A stretch of DNA of 18,783 bases from Neptuniibacter sp. (lineage in GTDB: Bacteria; Pseudomonadota; Gammaproteobacteria; Pseudomonadales; Balneatricaceae): NCBI GenBank assembly GCA_030149405.1, contig JASBRM010000222.1, positions 1 through 18,783 of the forward strand, read 5' to 3'. Below, one piece after another: positions 18,285-18,783 of the stretch; positions within the stretch are counted from its first letter, which is position 1; every line of letters begins with the position of its first letter. The notes beneath the pieces are model-generated. The model was given only the letters and a program-made list of their open reading frames with translations, was not told the origin of the DNA and searched no databases. The translations under genes and the position numbers were made by a program.

Positions 18285-18752
18285 TTATTTATGGTAGGGA
18301 TGGCCCTGAATCACAGTCCATGCCCGGTATAGTTGCTCAGCCAGCATAACCCGCACCAACGGATGTGGCAGGGTGAGTGCTGATAAAGACCATTTCTGAT
18401 CAGCCATCGCCGAGCAACGACTGTCGAGACCATCCGGACCACCGATCAGCAAACTGATATTTAGCCCGTCCATGCGCCAGTCCTCAACTTGTGAGGCCAG
18501 CTTTTCGGTAGACCAGTTTTTACCCAGAACTTCCAAGGCAATAACTCGGTCCCCTTTAGGAATCGCAGCAAGCATCTGATCCCCTTCCTGTTTCTTTGCC
18601 CGGGCAACATCACTGCTCTTCCCCCGGTGTCCTAGAGGAAGCTCAATCAGCTCAATCTGGAAATCAGCGGGTAAACGCTTAGCGTATTCGTTGTAGCCTT
18701 CATTCACCCATGCAGGCATTTTACCGCCAACCGCTATGATCCTTATTTTCAT
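18285..18752 (-). CDS. rlmH: 23S rRNA (pseudouridine-1915-N3)-methyltransferase RlmH
   Basis: RlmH is a small SPOUT-class, SAM-dependent methyltransferase that modifies pseudouridine 1915 in helix 69 of 23S rRNA on the assembled 70S ribosome. The 155-residue length is standard. The SAM-binding knot contains LLIGGPDG (101-108), and [18 protein letters not shown] (128-145) is strongly conserved. The C-terminus ends Y153-H154-K155; E. coli has YHR, but K also occurs at this position in other RlmH proteins. The ATG is preceded by an eight-base gap from the likely rsfS stop, with no clear Shine-Dalgarno. It heads the visible part of the mrdA-rodA operon. Confidence 0.97.
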   Translation of the reverse strand: MKIRIIAVGGKMPAWVNEGYNEYAKRLPADFQIELIELPLGHRGKSSDVARAKKQEGDQMLAAIPKGDRVIALEVLGKNWSTEKLASQVEDWRMDGLNISLLIGGPDGLDSRCSAMADQKWSLSALTLPHPLVRVMLAEQLYRAWTVIQGHPYHK

Positions 18753-18760
18753 AGGAAGTT

Positions 18761-18783
18761 CTATGCGTCCGCATCAACGCCCC
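18761..18783 (-). CDS. rsfS: Probable C-terminal end of ribosomal silencing factor RsfS
   Basis: Only six sense codons (GVDADA) and a TAG stop at 18761-18763 fall inside the window. The acidic tail alone is not diagnostic. The call rests on the near-universal rsfS-rlmH-mrdA-rodA order in gammaproteobacteria and on the eight-base gap to the rlmH ATG. Another reading frame is open in this short stretch, so the frame is not certain. Confidence 0.35.

Noticed and set aside
18285..18290. RlmH ends in Tyr-His-Lys rather than the Tyr-His-Arg of E. coli.
   Set aside because: From memory, the staphylococcal RlmH (OrfX) also ends in YHK, so lysine is a natural variant at this position. Although the 3' end of that gene is the SCC attachment site, there is no inserted element or direct repeat here.

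Overview
The window is an ordinary, densely packed stretch of housekeeping chromosome from a gammaproteobacterium. The gene order (ybeZ-ybeY-ybeX-lnt, leuS-lptE-holA, lipA-lipB-ybeD, dacA-rlpA-mltB-rodA-mrdA-rlmH) is the arrangement known from Pseudomonas and marine Oceanospirillales-type bacteria. The moderate GC content and the protein sequences suggest a marine relative such as Neptuniibacter, Amphritea or Neptunomonas. That genus-level guess is inference only. No IS element, prophage, CRISPR array, tRNA, rRNA or gene with clearly foreign composition was seen. No gene-free stretch exceeds about 170 bases.

Left part (1-2886, + strand): the tail of ybeZ, then ybeY (rRNA maturation endoribonuclease), ybeX/corC (CBS-domain protein) and lnt (apolipoprotein N-acyltransferase) form one tight operon with short gaps and a one-base TAATG overlap. 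Two minus-strand genes follow (2888-3805): a half-length GDT1/UPF0016 membrane protein that meets lnt tail to tail with one base between, and a YbeL-like zinc-ribbon protein. The zinc-ribbon gene diverges from leuS across the largest gap in the window (3806-3972).

Middle part: leuS, lptE and holA (3973-8124, + strand) run together. They couple leucyl-tRNA synthetase with an LPS-export lipoprotein and the DNA polymerase III delta subunit. Next come two small redox-type genes outside the core order, each with a good sigma70-like promoter of its own. One is a monohaem c-type cytochrome lipoprotein (+). The other is an OsmC/Ohr-family protein (-), whose -10 box lies inside a perfect 8-bp-arm inverted repeat.

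Right part (9100-18783, all minus): read in the direction of transcription, the order is (rsfS tail), rlmH, mrdA (PBP2), rodA, mltB, rlpA, dacA (PBP5), a probable terminator, a D-amino-acid transaminase, ybeD, lipB, lipA, and then a strong bidirectional terminator. PBP2 and RodA are the elongasome transpeptidase and glycosyltransferase. MltB, RlpA and DacA trim glycan strands, septal denuded glycan and pentapeptides. The transaminase could reuse the D-alanine that DacA-type enzymes release. LipB and LipA make the lipoyl cofactor in two consecutive steps.

I found no new multi-gene system. The points worth a second look are modest: the operator over the osmC promoter, the half-size GDT1 protein and its hairpin leader, the cytochrome lipoprotein of unknown role, and the transaminase placed behind a terminator between cell-wall and lipoate genes.
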